This document shows, piece after piece, positions 1 through 9,160 of a stretch of 64,000 nt of DNA. Origin of the DNA: Candidatus Eiseniibacteriota bacterium (GTDB lineage: Bacteria > Eisenbacteria > RBG-16-71-46 > CAIMUX01 > WJJG01). The stretch spans positions 62,001-126,000 of the forward strand of contig JAGMBO010000005.1 of assembly GCA_023129715.1 (NCBI GenBank). Reading direction: 5' to 3'. The notes beneath the pieces are model-generated. The model was not told the DNA's origin and ran no database searches. It saw nothing but the letters and a program-made list of their open reading frames with translations. Made by a program: the position numbers and the translations under genes. Positions within the stretch are counted from its first letter, which is position 1; each line of letters begins with the position of its first letter.

Positions 1-2
1 GG

Positions 3-458
3 CTGACGAATACGTACGGGCCCGGTCTCCTGATTAGCCACGACCGCCAGGGGTTTCTCTCGGTCTTCATCCGCCGTGTGCTCACCGGAGAACCGATCCG
101 TGTCTTCGGCGACGGCAGCCAGCTGCGGGACCTCAACTATGTCGACGATGTCGTTGACGCGCTGCTCGCCGCCGCCGCCCGGCCCGATGCCGCCGGAGCG
201 GGCGAGGTCTACAACCTCGGGTCCCCCGAGGCGATCTCCCTCAAGGAGGTCGCCGAGCTGATGGTCCGGATCGTCGGGTGCGGCCGCGTGGAACTCGTGC
301 CTTTCCCGAATGAACTGCGCCGGATCGACATCGGTAGTTATCAGGGAGATTTCAGACGCATCCACAAGGCCCTCGGCTGGCAGCCGCGGATTTCGGTGGA
401 GGAGGGATTGCGGCGCACCCTCGCCTTCTACCGCGAGCACGGGGGCCACTATCTCTAG
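3..458 (+). CDS. NAD-dependent sugar epimerase/dehydratase (5' partial)
   Basis: The frame is open from the first bases of the window and no start is visible, so the N-terminal half lies outside; 151 residues remain of a family that usually has 300-350. The visible part begins LTNTYGPG, the conserved segment after the catalytic YxxxK helix in extended short-chain dehydrogenases, followed by VFGDGSQLRDLNYVDDVV, typical of UDP-glucose 4-epimerase-like and dTDP-glucose dehydratase-like enzymes. The Rossmann glycines and the catalytic Tyr/Lys are therefore upstream. It ends 34 bases before the aminotransferase gene on the same strand, so the two probably act in sequence on a nucleotide sugar. The exact substrate cannot be read from this fragment. 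Confidence 0.85.
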   Translation: MTNTYGPGLLISHDRQGFLSVFIRRVLTGEPIRVFGDGSQLRDLNYVDDVVDALLAAAARPDAAGAGEVYNLGSPEAISLKEVAELMVRIVGCGRVELVPFPNELRRIDIGSYQGDFRRIHKALGWQPRISVEEGLRRTLAFYREHGGHYL

Positions 459-492
459 CCACGCGGTCTCCCGGGGGCTGCAGGAGGGGGGA

Positions 493-1653
493 ATGAGCAG
501 CGAGTCGAGACAGCGAACTGCGGAAGAGACGCCGGCTCCCTTGCCCGTGTTCGATGTACGCACCCACGATGCGGCGATTGCCGCCGAGATCGGCGCCGCC
601 ATCCAACGGGCGGTCGCCTCGGGTTGGTTCATTCTGGGCCCGGAAGGCGAACGCTTCGAAACCGCCTTTGCCACTTGGCTCGGCGGCGGCCACGTCGTCG
701 GCGCCGCGTCGGGCACGGCAGCCTTGAGTCTCGCGCTAAGGGCCGCCGGCGTCGGACCCGGCGACAGCGTGCTCACCGTGCCCAACACCGCGATCCCTAC
801 GGTCAGCGCCATCAGTGCCGTCGGCGCCGAACCGGTTTTCGTCGACGTCGATCCCGAGACCGCCCTGCTCGATCTCTCGCGGATCGACGCGGCCGTGCGG
901 CCCAACAGCCGGGCAATCATCCCCGTGCACCTCTACGGCCGGGCGCTGGATCTCGACGCCCTGATGCCGATCGCCCGCCATCACGGACTGGTGGTCATCG
1001 AGGATGCCGCCCAGGCTCACGGCGCCCGCTGGCGCGGCCGCCCGGCGGGAACCTGGGGGAACTTCGGCTGCTTCAGCTTCTATCCGAGCAAGAACCTGGG
1101 CGCCTATGGCGATGCGGGGGCGGTCTGGACGGCGGACGAGGAGGACGCTCGGCTGCTGCGCAGCTTGCGTAACTATGGTCAGAGCGAGCGCGACCGACAC
1201 GAGCGCGTCGGTCTCAACAGCCGTCTCGATGAGATCCAGGCAGCCATTCTGAATGCGAAGCTCCCGCACTTGGTCCACTGGAATCAGCAACGCCGGCGCC
1301 TGGCGGCCCGCTATCGCGAGCTGCTCGCCCCGCTGCCCCTGACACTTCCGCCGCCGGCCCCGACCGAAGAGGCGCACGTCTACCATCTCTTCACCGTGCG
1401 CGTTGCCGAGCGGGGTCGAGTTCGCGACCGGCTCGCCGATCGCGGGATTGGGTCTCAGGCGCATTATCCAACGCCGATCCATCTCCAGGAGGCCTACTCC
1501 CATTTGGGATACCACGCGGGTGATTTCCCGGCAGCCGAGGCCTGGTGCCGCGAAACCTTAAGCCTTCCTTTCTCCCCAGCGCTGGGGGAGAATGATCTGC
1601 GACGCGTGGTGCAGGTCCTCACCGAAACGCTGGGCGGCAGGAGGGACGGCTAG
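493..1653 (+). CDS. DegT/DnrJ/EryC1/StrS-family sugar aminotransferase
   Basis: A 386-residue PLP-dependent aminotransferase of the family that aminates 3-keto or 4-keto nucleotide sugars. Visible motifs are the PLP-anchoring VIEDAAQAHGA (Asp near residue 171), FYPSKNLGAYGDAG with the Schiff-base Lys near residue 200, and LNSRLDEIQAAIL, which is diagnostic of the family. I chose the ATG at 493 because AGGAGGGGG lies just upstream and the protein then begins shortly before the conserved N-terminal region; the open frame extends further upstream without support. It follows the epimerase and precedes a flippase-like gene and a methyltransferase, which suggests production of an amino sugar for a surface polymer. 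Confidence 0.93.
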   Translation: MSSESRQRTAEETPAPLPVFDVRTHDAAIAAEIGAAIQRAVASGWFILGPEGERFETAFATWLGGGHVVGAASGTAALSLALRAAGVGPGDSVLTVPNTAIPTVSAISAVGAEPVFVDVDPETALLDLSRIDAAVRPNSRAIIPVHLYGRALDLDALMPIARHHGLVVIEDAAQAHGARWRGRPAGTWGNFGCFSFYPSKNLGAYGDAGAVWTADEEDARLLRSLRNYGQSERDRHERVGLNSRLDEIQAAILNAKLPHLVHWNQQRRRLAARYRELLAPLPLTLPPPAPTEEAHVYHLFTVRVAERGRVRDRLADRGIGSQAHYPTPIHLQEAYSHLGYHAGDFPAAEAWCRETLSLPFSPALGENDLRRVVQVLTETLGGRRDG

Positions 1654-1717
1654 GCGGCCGCCGCTCGGCCACTGCCGGCGCCACGAATCGCCCGACCCGT
1701 TCGCCGTCGGAGGCAGC

Positions 1718-2080
1718 ATGTCGACACCTCTGTTCATGGTTCTCATCGCAGTGGTCTTCTCCGTCGCAGGCGAGATCTTCTTCAAGGAGGGCATGAATCG
1801 CGTCGGGGTGCTCACGTTCTCCACGCTCGGTCCGACGGCGGCGCGCATGATCCGCACCTGGCCATTCTATGCGGGTTGCGCCTGCTTCCTGGTGAGCGTT
1901 TCCTTCTGGTTCGCAGCGATCTCGCGGGTCGATCTGAGTTGGGCCTATCCCCTGCTCGCAACCGGATACATTCTGATGCTGCTCTTCTCCGCGATCATTC
2001 TCGGCGAGCACGTCTCCCCGCTGCGTTGGCTCGGCGCCGTCGTCATCGTGATCGGTGTTGCCCTGGTGTCACGCACGTAG
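1718..2080 (+). CDS. Small EamA/SMR-like membrane protein, possible flippase subunit
   Basis: A 120-residue protein that is almost entirely four hydrophobic helices, with a Glu in the first helix (AGEIFFKEGMN) and the C-terminal segment ILGEHVSPLRWLGAVVIVIGV, which is characteristic of EamA and small-multidrug-resistance folds. Small four-helix members such as ArnE and ArnF move undecaprenyl-linked sugars across the inner membrane as dimers. The start at 1718 follows GGAGG. Its place between a sugar aminotransferase and glycosyltransferase-type membrane proteins makes lipid-linked sugar translocation the most likely role. That is an inference, and a drug-efflux role cannot be excluded. Confidence 0.75.
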   Translation: MSTPLFMVLIAVVFSVAGEIFFKEGMNRVGVLTFSTLGPTAARMIRTWPFYAGCACFLVSVSFWFAAISRVDLSWAYPLLATGYILMLLFSAIILGEHVSPLRWLGAVVIVIGVALVSRT

Positions 2081-2098
2081 CCTCCGGCAGGGACCGCG

Positions 2099-2938
2099 AT
2101 GGAGCCCCATGAGTACGCCAGCATGTTCGCGCTCGAAGAGCACCATTGGTGGTGCCGTGCTCTGCGCCAGCGCATCATCTCTGCCATCGACGCGTGGGGG
2201 GCGTGGCCGGCGGCGGGGAGTCGCGAACGGGGCGGGGATCACGGAGCGGCAGCGAGGGATCCGCACCTCCGTTGTCTTGATGCCGGATGTGGGAGCGGTA
2301 TGCTGCTCACCGCCATGGGCGACCGCTTCCTCTCGGTAGGTCTCGACTTCAGCGCCGAGGCGTTGCGCCTCGCCCGCCGCCGTGCCCTCTCTCGGCTCGT
2401 GCGCGCTTCGATCGTCACCCTGCCCGTGCGCAGTGAATCGCTCGACATCATCCTCTCCGCCGACGTGCTCTACCACCGCGGAGTCCCCGACGATCTAGCC
2501 GCGCTGCGCGAGGCGGCGCGCTGCCTGCGTCCGGGGGGCCTGCTGGTCGTCAACCTGCCCGCCTTCGCCTGGTTGCGCTCCACTCACGACGAGGCGATCC
2601 ACACCGCGCGGCGCTACACGGCGCGCGAGGTGCGCACGAAGCTCGCACGCGCCGGACTGCGCCCCCTGCAAGTCGGCTACTGGAACACGCTGCTCTTCCC
2701 TCCGCTCGTCATGCTGCGCCTGCTGCGGCGTTGGACCGCTGGGCGGCGCGACGGCAGCCCCGGAACGCCGGACACCGGCATCGACGCCCCCGGGGCCCGC
2801 TCTGACTTGCGTCCCCTCCCCCGCTGGCTCAACCAGAGTCTGGCAGGGTTGCTGGCGCTGGAGGCGCGCCTGTGTGGCACCCGCGCGCGCTTTGGACTCT
2901 CGGTCTTCGCGGTTGCCCGCAAGGAGGTGCGATGCTGA
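2099..2938 (+). CDS. Class I SAM-dependent methyltransferase
   Basis: A 279-residue methyltransferase. Motif I is CLDAGCGSGMLLTAMGD near residue 60, followed by VGLDFSAEALRLARRRA (motif II), DIILSADVLYH (motif IV) and LRPGGLLVVNLPAF (motif V), a complete Methyltransf_11-type domain. The C-terminal third contains a hydrophobic stretch (LLFPPLVMLRLLRR) followed by a Pro/Gly-rich linker, so the protein may sit at the membrane. It begins 18 bases after the flippase-like gene, and its stop overlaps the next start by seven bases, which indicates translational coupling. The substrate is probably a lipid-linked sugar or polyprenol; this is inferred from context only. Confidence 0.85.
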   Translation: MEPHEYASMFALEEHHWWCRALRQRIISAIDAWGAWPAAGSRERGGDHGAAARDPHLRCLDAGCGSGMLLTAMGDRFLSVGLDFSAEALRLARRRALSRLVRASIVTLPVRSESLDIILSADVLYHRGVPDDLAALREAARCLRPGGLLVVNLPAFAWLRSTHDEAIHTARRYTAREVRTKLARAGLRPLQVGYWNTLLFPPLVMLRLLRRWTAGRRDGSPGTPDTGIDAPGARSDLRPLPRWLNQSLAGLLALEARLCGTRARFGLSVFAVARKEVRC

Positions 2939-4791
2939 CCGGGCGCCGCCGCGCATCGACGGCCTGGATTTGGCTGATCCTGATCGCCTTGGCCGCCGTG
3001 CTGCTTCGCTTCCTCCGCCTGGGCGGGGAGGGACTCTGGTGTGACGAGGCCTACACGGCCCTGCGCACTGCCCAGCCCCTCGGGACGATGATTGACGAGT
3101 TGGTCCATCACGACGAGGCGCCTCCGCTGTTCTACTTGCTCAGCAGACTGATCGTGGGTCTCTTCGGCGATGGCGAGTTCGCGCTGCGCCTGCTGCCCGC
3201 AGCGGCGAGTTGCGCAGCAGTCGTCGTGATGCTCATCCGCGCCCGCCGCCGCCGCGAGCCGGAGCTCTTCTGGGCCGCCGCATTCTTCGCGATCGCAAGC
3301 TACGGCGTCTTTTACGCCCGACAAGCGCGCTCGTACGGACTCTTGCAGCTCCTCGCGCTCGTCTTCATCTTCTATGCTCGCGATTTCCTCGCCGGTGCGC
3401 GCCGCACAAGCCGCACGCGCGGAGTCGGACTGGCGCTGAGCGCGGGATTGCTCTGCTTCACGCATCACCTGGGCGTGATCCTGGTGCTTGCCAGTCTGCC
3501 GCTTTGGATCCTTCACCCGCGACGCCGCCCACGCCTTCTGCACTGGATCGGCTGGCATGCGGCGCCCCTGCTGCTCTTGGGCCTCTATTGGCTCTTCTCG
3601 GCAACGCAGTGGGAGATGCACGCCTCGTACAACCAATGGATGGCCACCCACTGGCAGGATCATCCCCTCGCCCTCGCCCCCCTGTTCTCGATAGGAGTGC
3701 TCTCACCCGCGGGGCGCTTCCCCATCGCCGCCGCGGTTCCCTTGCCGGAGCTTGGCGCGGGAGGGGAACTCGCAACGTTGGCCTCCCTGGCCCTCGTCCT
3801 GACCGCCCTGGGGGCGGGTCTGGTGGGCGCCGTGCGGGCTACCCGAATCCCAGGGACCGGTCACGTTGCGGATCCGCAGCGGGAGAGCGAATCGCTGCGC
3901 TGGTGGCTCACCGACGCCTTGTCCTTCTTTCTTCCCCTGATCGCGCTCTTATCCGCCTCGCTGCTCGTCTCCCCCGCCTATGTTCTCGGCCGCTCCGACG
4001 CCATCGTCTTCCCCTCCTTCGCGCTCCTGATCGGCCGGGGACTGGCGCGGCTGCCCCGCTGGGGGACGATGCCGGCCGTGCTTCTCTGGACGGTCGTCTC
4101 GATTGCCGCCCTCGCGCCCGCGTATGGATGGAGGGATGGACCCCTGGCGAAGGGAACCGACCGGCGCGTGGCCACTGCCCTGGTTTCCCACGGATTGCAG
4201 TCCGGTGACTGGCTCGTGCACGGGGTGCTCACGGCACCGGCGGTCGAGTACTATCTCGACCGCCTGGGCGCCGAGCACCAGTCCGCTTGGTTTCCTGCCT
4301 TCACGGGGATCAACCCCGCCGCGGCGATCCCGACCCCGATCGACTCGTTGCGTGCCTACGAGCGCGAAGCCTACCGCCTGCGGGAGTTGATCGACGCCGC
4401 CCTGCCCGAAGCGGGCAGCGTTTGGATCCTGGGACAGCTCACCTCGGCGGGCGCCGCGAGCTGGCCACTGCGCGGGGGCCAGATTGCCGTCACACCTTCC
4501 GGAGAGCCGCGCCTCATCACGGCGGGAGAACTCGGCTTCCCCGCATCCCTCCTGCTCTATGCCCTGGCTGGCATGACGGAGCAGCCAGCAGTGATCCGCT
4601 ACCGGCAGGACTGGATCGGCGGTGAGCGCGTTGCCGTCCGGGTGCCGCGGGAAACCTGGATTCCGCGCGAGAGCCTCTCGCCGGTGCAACTGGGCGCCGC
4701 GGTGCCGGAGAACCGTGGGCCGGCACCGCATGTGCGAAGAATAAATGCACAGCCGACGGGGCCACCGGCTCTGTGCGGGGGATGGAGATGA
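2932..4791 (+). CDS. GT-C type membrane glycosyltransferase
   Basis: A 619-residue protein with about ten or more predicted membrane helices in its first 400 residues. The first helix is followed by GLWCDEAYTALRTAQ, containing the Asp-Glu pair placed in the first periplasmic loop, as in ArnT/PMT (GT39 and GT83) glycosyltransferases that use polyprenyl-phosphate sugar donors. The region after residue 410 is soluble and probably periplasmic. The ATG at 2932 follows AAGGAGG and overlaps the methyltransferase stop. Its own stop overlaps the next ATG as ATGA. Likely role: transfer of a lipid-linked sugar to a protein or lipid on the outer face of the inner membrane. The acceptor is unknown. Confidence 0.82.
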   Translation: MLTGRRRASTAWIWLILIALAAVLLRFLRLGGEGLWCDEAYTALRTAQPLGTMIDELVHHDEAPPLFYLLSRLIVGLFGDGEFALRLLPAAASCAAVVVMLIRARRRREPELFWAAAFFAIASYGVFYARQARSYGLLQLLALVFIFYARDFLAGARRTSRTRGVGLALSAGLLCFTHHLGVILVLASLPLWILHPRRRPRLLHWIGWHAAPLLLLGLYWLFSATQWEMHASYNQWMATHWQDHPLALAPLFSIGVLSPAGRFPIAAAVPLPELGAGGELATLASLALVLTALGAGLVGAVRATRIPGTGHVADPQRESESLRWWLTDALSFFLPLIALLSASLLVSPAYVLGRSDAIVFPSFALLIGRGLARLPRWGTMPAVLLWTVVSIAALAPAYGWRDGPLAKGTDRRVATALVSHGLQSGDWLVHGVLTAPAVEYYLDRLGAEHQSAWFPAFTGINPAAAIPTPIDSLRAYEREAYRLRELIDAALPEAGSVWILGQLTSAGAASWPLRGGQIAVTPSGEPRLITAGELGFPASLLLYALAGMTEQPAVIRYRQDWIGGERVAVRVPRETWIPRESLSPVQLGAAVPENRGPAPHVRRINAQPTGPPALCGGWR

Positions 4792-6743
4792 TCGCGCCCT
4801 CCACATCCCAGCCCCGTCCCCGACCGCTTCCCTCGCACCGGGAGCCGCGGGGCACGGGCCGCCGCCCGTGGCGGGCGGCCCTCCCCTGGGTCCTCGTGCT
4901 GATCGCCGCTTGGCTGCCCTACATCCCGGCGCTCGAATCGGGATTCACCTTCGACGATGGGCGCCTGATTCTCGAGAACCCGACCGTCGCGCCGTCGTCG
5001 CCCTGGACCGACTCCCTCGTGCGACCCTACTGGCCGCCGGATCACGATAGCGGGCTCTACCGGCCGTTGACTTCCCTCACCTACCACCTGCAGCTCGCGC
5101 TCTGGGGAAAGGATCCGGTTCCCTTTCACGTCTTCAATCTACTCCTCCACGGTGGGGCCGCCCTGCTCGCGCTCGTCCTCATGCGCTGCCTCATCCCTGG
5201 ACGCCGGGGCTTGGCGTTCTCGATCGCGCTGCTCTTCGCCGTGCATCCGATCCACACCGAGGCGGTGACCAATCTCGTCGGCCGCGCCGATCTGCTCGCG
5301 GCGCTCTTCGGTCTGGGCGCCTATCTAAGCTGGTTAACCGCTCGTGGCGCCTGGCGCTCGCTCGCCCCGCCCGTGCTCCTCGGCCTCGCCATGTTCTCGA
5401 AGGAGAGTGCGATCGCCTGGGTGCTCGTCTTCGCCCTGCATCGGGTCGGCCTGCTCGCGGCGCCCGCCGCTTCGACCGCGGGGCCTGCGAGCGGCTCGGG
5501 ATCGTCGCCCCGCCGCCTCGGCGGCGATGCGCTCCTGCTCGGGGCCGTGGGGGTCTACGTCGCCGCCCGCATCGCCGTCCTGGGCGCCTTGGTCGGCCTG
5601 CAGCGGGTCTCCATTGTCGACAATCCGATCTACGACGTCTCCTGGGGAACCCGCGTCCTGACCGCACTCACGGTTCTGTGGCGCGGCATCGGGTTGATCC
5701 TGGCTCCCTACCGGTTGAGCCCCGACTACTCGTTCGCGGCGATCACGCCCGAGGAGAGCTGGCTCAGCGCTGCGGGGCTCCTCGCGCTGCTCAGCGTCGG
5801 GGTGATCGTTCTGGCGGCCGCCCTACGACGCCGCATGCCGTTTTTCTTCCATGCCGGAGTGCTCTACTCCGCCCTGATCCTCCCGGTGTCGAATCTCATC
5901 GTTCCGATCGGAACGATCATGGCGGAGCGGCTGCTCTATCTTCCCTCACTCGGCATTCTGGCCATCGTCGCCCTGCTCTTCGATCGAGCCGCTGCAAAAG
6001 CACCCGGCCGTGCGCTGATTCCCATCCTGCTCGTCGTGGCCCTGGTGGCGCTGGGAGCTCGCAGCTGGACGCGCAACCTCGAATGGCGCGACGACGGGAG
6101 CCTCTTCCGCGCTGCCGTCGAGGCCCAGCCTCGCAGTGTCAAAGTGCGCGCGAACCTGGGGACCTGGCTGGTCAGGGCTGGAGAACTCACCGAGGCCGCG
6201 GCGCACTACCAGGCGGCGCTCGATGTCCTCCCCGACTATCCGCCGGCGCTTCACGGGCTGGGCCACGTCAGGATTCTGCAGCAACGCTACGCCGAGGCCG
6301 AGGCGCTGCTCCTGAAGGCCCGTGACCGGCTCCCCGAAAGCCCCGAACCGGCGCTGCGCTTGGGAAACCTCTACCTGGAAATCGACCGGCCTGCCGAAGC
6401 CCTCGCCGCCTTCGACCAGGCCGCGCGACATCCAAGGCAGCGCACCGACGCGATGATCGGGCGCGCCTCGGCGCTTTGCTTGCTCGGTCGCTACGATCAG
6501 TCGGCGGCCGCGTGGCACGAGGCGCAGCGTCTCGCCGGGCCGGACCGGGATCTACACCGACACCTGGTAGCGGCGCTCGAGGCGCTCATTCGCCATCACC
6601 TGGGGCGGGGGGATTGCGAGGCGGCCAGGGCTGTGCTTCTCTCCGAGCAGATCGTGGGACTCGATGCGGAGCAACAGGTTGCGCTCGGCGACCTCGTCGA
6701 CCAGGCTTGTGGCGCGGATCCGCATTCCGGACAGGAGTTCTGA
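4788..6743 (+). CDS. TMTC-like GT-C glycosyltransferase with C-terminal TPRs
   Basis: About 651 residues. After one N-terminal helix comes ESGFTFDDGRLILENP, with the Asp-Asp pair in the first loop, as in TMTC/PMT O-mannosyltransferases. Further down are GLYRPLTSLTYHLQ and HPIHTEAVTNLVGRADLLAALF, which are highly typical of TMTC-like bacterial proteins. About nine helices follow, then TPR repeats from about residue 450 to the end (for example LGTWLVRAGELTEAAAHYQA). The ATG at 4788 forms an ATGA overlap with the preceding stop; an in-frame ATG at 4782 and a GTG at 4773 also exist. Known TMTC proteins glycosylate secreted proteins, with the TPRs binding the acceptor. The function here is inferred by family. 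Confidence 0.85.
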   Translation: MIAPSTSQPRPRPLPSHREPRGTGRRPWRAALPWVLVLIAAWLPYIPALESGFTFDDGRLILENPTVAPSSPWTDSLVRPYWPPDHDSGLYRPLTSLTYHLQLALWGKDPVPFHVFNLLLHGGAALLALVLMRCLIPGRRGLAFSIALLFAVHPIHTEAVTNLVGRADLLAALFGLGAYLSWLTARGAWRSLAPPVLLGLAMFSKESAIAWVLVFALHRVGLLAAPAASTAGPASGSGSSPRRLGGDALLLGAVGVYVAARIAVLGALVGLQRVSIVDNPIYDVSWGTRVLTALTVLWRGIGLILAPYRLSPDYSFAAITPEESWLSAAGLLALLSVGVIVLAAALRRRMPFFFHAGVLYSALILPVSNLIVPIGTIMAERLLYLPSLGILAIVALLFDRAAAKAPGRALIPILLVVALVALGARSWTRNLEWRDDGSLFRAAVEAQPRSVKVRANLGTWLVRAGELTEAAAHYQAALDVLPDYPPALHGLGHVRILQQRYAEAEALLLKARDRLPESPEPALRLGNLYLEIDRPAEALAAFDQAARHPRQRTDAMIGRASALCLLGRYDQSAAAWHEAQRLAGPDRDLHRHLVAALEALIRHHLGRGDCEAARAVLLSEQIVGLDAEQQVALGDLVDQACGADPHSGQEF

Positions 6744-6744
6744 A

Positions 6745-9075
6745 ATGGAGCAGACGGCCAAGCAGCACCACGAGAGCCCGCCACCGGCCGCGAGCGGGAC
6801 CGAGCCTGCCCGCCCGGACGCAGGCGCCGCGACCTACTGGCGCTGGCTGGTGGTTGCGCTCGTGCTCGGCATCGGGCTGCGCATTCTCGGTTGGTTTCTA
6901 TTGCGCAACGCGTTCTTCTGCGGCAGCCCCGGCTTCCTAGATGCAGTGCACGAGCTGCGCATCGAGCGGCTTCTCGGCTACGGCTTCCCCGAAACCGCCC
7001 TGCCCACCGGATCGCCGATCTATCCCTATTTCGGGGCGCTCCTCGGCCTGTTCACTGGCGGGCGCGTCGACCTGATCCTGCTCGTCCAGTCCCTTCTGGG
7101 CGCCGCGGCGATCCCGCTCATCGGCTGGGCATTCCGCCCCCTGCTCGGCCCCCGCGCGCGGGGCATCGCTGTCCTGTGCTACGCTCTGCACCCGCTCTTC
7201 GTGATCTATGGCCTGCGTCTCGACCCGATGATTCCCGCGCTGCTGCTCCTGTTGCTGGCGGTGCGGCTGGTCTTCCTCTGCCAGCAACGCTCGCTGCCCA
7301 CGGCGGTGATCGGCGGTGGTGTTCTGGGGCTCGGCTTCCTCTTCGCCCCGCTGCCTTTCGCCGCGCTTACCCTGGCGGCTGTCTGGCGGAGATTCCGCGG
7401 GGGCGGAGGAGCACCGACCAGTGACGAGACCGCCCCCAGCGTGCGGCGGCCCCACCCGGCGCTGAGCGCGGCCGCCCTCTTGCTGGCTGCGCTGTTGTTG
7501 CCCGGCCTGCTCTGCGTCCACAACGCCGCCCTCCCCGGGGGGGGACCGACCTGGAACTGGACGGATGCCCATAGCCTCCACCGCACGATGGAGCCCGAGA
7601 CCTGGGGAACCGCGCGCTCGCAAGAACCCCCGGTCTGGCAAACCCCGGCGCAGGCCCAGACGCGGGCCAACGAGGCACTCGGCCGGAGCCTCGATGAGTG
7701 GGGGGCGACGAGCTACTACCGAACGCGCGGGCTGCAGCGCATCGCCGAGCAGCCTCTGCGCTGGATCGTTCAGGTGCTGCGTCGGGGGGCTCTGCTGCTC
7801 TCGGCGCCGGAGATCCCCGACCCGGTCTCGGTGCAGTTCGTGCTCACAGAACACGCCAAGCCGCTCCTCTGGGGAATCCACATCTTCCCCATCTTCCTCG
7901 GCCTTGGGCTGATCGGCCTCTGGAGCTTGCGGAACCAGCCTTATGGGGGCTCCGTGAAGGCGATCATGATCGCCCTGCTGGCCGCGAATCTGCTGGGCTG
8001 CTTCTCCGCCGCGTCGCGACTCCACCTGCTCCTCGTGCTGCTACCGGTCTCGGCCGCCGGTCTGGCCACCGTGCCACGGCTCGTGCGCGCGCTGCGGACA
8101 CAGCCCGTGGCCCAGTGGGTACTCGGCGGCGCGGTGATCCTTGCTCTACTCTCCTATCTCGATCTTCCCGACGGGCGGGCGCGCTTCGAGAACCGCTCGG
8201 AGGACTTGCGCTACGCTGCCAATATCCTGCAGCGCGAGACGGAGGAACGCCGGGGAGCGACGAACCTGCTGCGCCAAGCCTTGCGGGTGGATCCCCAGAA
8301 TGTCGCCGCGCATACCGATCTCGGGGAGCTGCTCGCCCAGGAGGACCTTCCCGACGCGGCCCGCGAGTCCTTCCAGGCAGCGCTGGCCATCAATCCCGAG
8401 TATGCCGCAGCACTCTACGGTCTCGCCGAGATCTGCCGCAGCGAGACCAACTATGCCGCAGCTGAGTCATTGCTCACCCAGTTGATCACTCTGCATCCGC
8501 AGCATCCGCTCTACCTCAACCAGCTCGCGACCGTCTTGGTGATGGCGGGCAAGCTCCCCTTGGTTCGCCCCCTGCTGGTCAAGGCCCTCGAACTCGATCC
8601 CGAGTATGACGTCGCGCGCTCGAATTTGCGGATGATCGAGGATACCCGGCGTCAAGCGCAGGCGTTGGGCCTGCCCGCAGAAATCGCCAGTCAAATCGAT
8701 CCGCGGATTGTCGAGCTCGGCAGCCAGGCGGTCCAGGCCCTCCGCGCGATGAACATGGGTCGAGCCGACAGCCTGACAGCGCTCGGTCTGCAGCAGTATC
8801 CCGACAGTCCACTTGCCTGGTACATGCGTGGCGCCCTGCTCTCGCGCACAGGCAGACCGCAAGAGGCGATGCCTCTCCTGATGCGGCTGCTCGAGATCGC
8901 GCCCGGGCGGGGCATGATCACCGAGATGGTGGTTCAAGCGTTCATCACCTTGGACCGCAGGGTCGAGGGGCGGGCCCTCGCCGAGGAGCAACTCGCCAAG
9001 GCTCCCGACGAACGTAACCGGCTGCGCATTAAGAGGCTGATCCAGCAGCTCGACACCGAAAGCGCTCCCCACTGA
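6745..9075 (+). CDS. Multi-pass membrane GT-C-like protein with TPR domain
   Basis: A 776-residue protein. An N-terminal Pro/Ala-rich cytoplasmic tail of about 30 residues is followed by roughly ten membrane helices (residues 35-480) and a TPR domain (residues 480-776; for example TDLGELLAQEDLPDAARESF and LYGLAEICRSETNYAAAES). The first external loop carries DAVHELRIERLLGYGFPE rather than a clear Asp-Glu pair, and the segment GLRLDPMIPALLLLLLAVRLVF recalls PMT_2-type glycosyltransferases. The start follows AGGAG, one base after the previous stop. It is the last gene of the plus-strand glycosylation operon. Whether it is catalytic or a scaffold for the preceding enzymes is open. Confidence 0.75.
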   Translation: MEQTAKQHHESPPPAASGTEPARPDAGAATYWRWLVVALVLGIGLRILGWFLLRNAFFCGSPGFLDAVHELRIERLLGYGFPETALPTGSPIYPYFGALLGLFTGGRVDLILLVQSLLGAAAIPLIGWAFRPLLGPRARGIAVLCYALHPLFVIYGLRLDPMIPALLLLLLAVRLVFLCQQRSLPTAVIGGGVLGLGFLFAPLPFAALTLAAVWRRFRGGGGAPTSDETAPSVRRPHPALSAAALLLAALLLPGLLCVHNAALPGGGPTWNWTDAHSLHRTMEPETWGTARSQEPPVWQTPAQAQTRANEALGRSLDEWGATSYYRTRGLQRIAEQPLRWIVQVLRRGALLLSAPEIPDPVSVQFVLTEHAKPLLWGIHIFPIFLGLGLIGLWSLRNQPYGGSVKAIMIALLAANLLGCFSAASRLHLLLVLLPVSAAGLATVPRLVRALRTQPVAQWVLGGAVILALLSYLDLPDGRARFENRSEDLRYAANILQRETEERRGATNLLRQALRVDPQNVAAHTDLGELLAQEDLPDAARESFQAALAINPEYAAALYGLAEICRSETNYAAAESLLTQLITLHPQHPLYLNQLATVLVMAGKLPLVRPLLVKALELDPEYDVARSNLRMIEDTRRQAQALGLPAEIASQIDPRIVELGSQAVQALRAMNMGRADSLTALGLQQYPDSPLAWYMRGALLSRTGRPQEAMPLLMRLLEIAPGRGMITEMVVQAFITLDRRVEGRALAEEQLAKAPDERNRLRIKRLIQQLDTESAPH

Positions 9076-9138
9076 TGGTGCGGCGGGGCGAGGCGTGATG
9101 AGCGGCCAGCGGCTCGCCGCGGCGGGGTGATCCTGCGC

Positions 9139-9160
9139 AGCGCCTGTGAGGCCAGGCGCT
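9139..9160. terminator. Hairpin between two convergent genes
   Basis: AGCGCCT and AGGCGCT form a perfect seven-base-pair stem around an eight-base loop, in the 84-base gap between the plus-strand operon end and the stop of the phosphodiesterase gene, with which it overlaps by one base. There is no T-run on either side, so it is at best a weak or Rho-assisted bidirectional terminator. Confidence 0.35.

Noticed and set aside
6937-8025. Long minus-strand open frame opposite the TPR membrane protein
   Set aside because: GC-rich antisense frame; its sequence is low-complexity Gln/Arg/Glu and the plus-strand gene is well supported.
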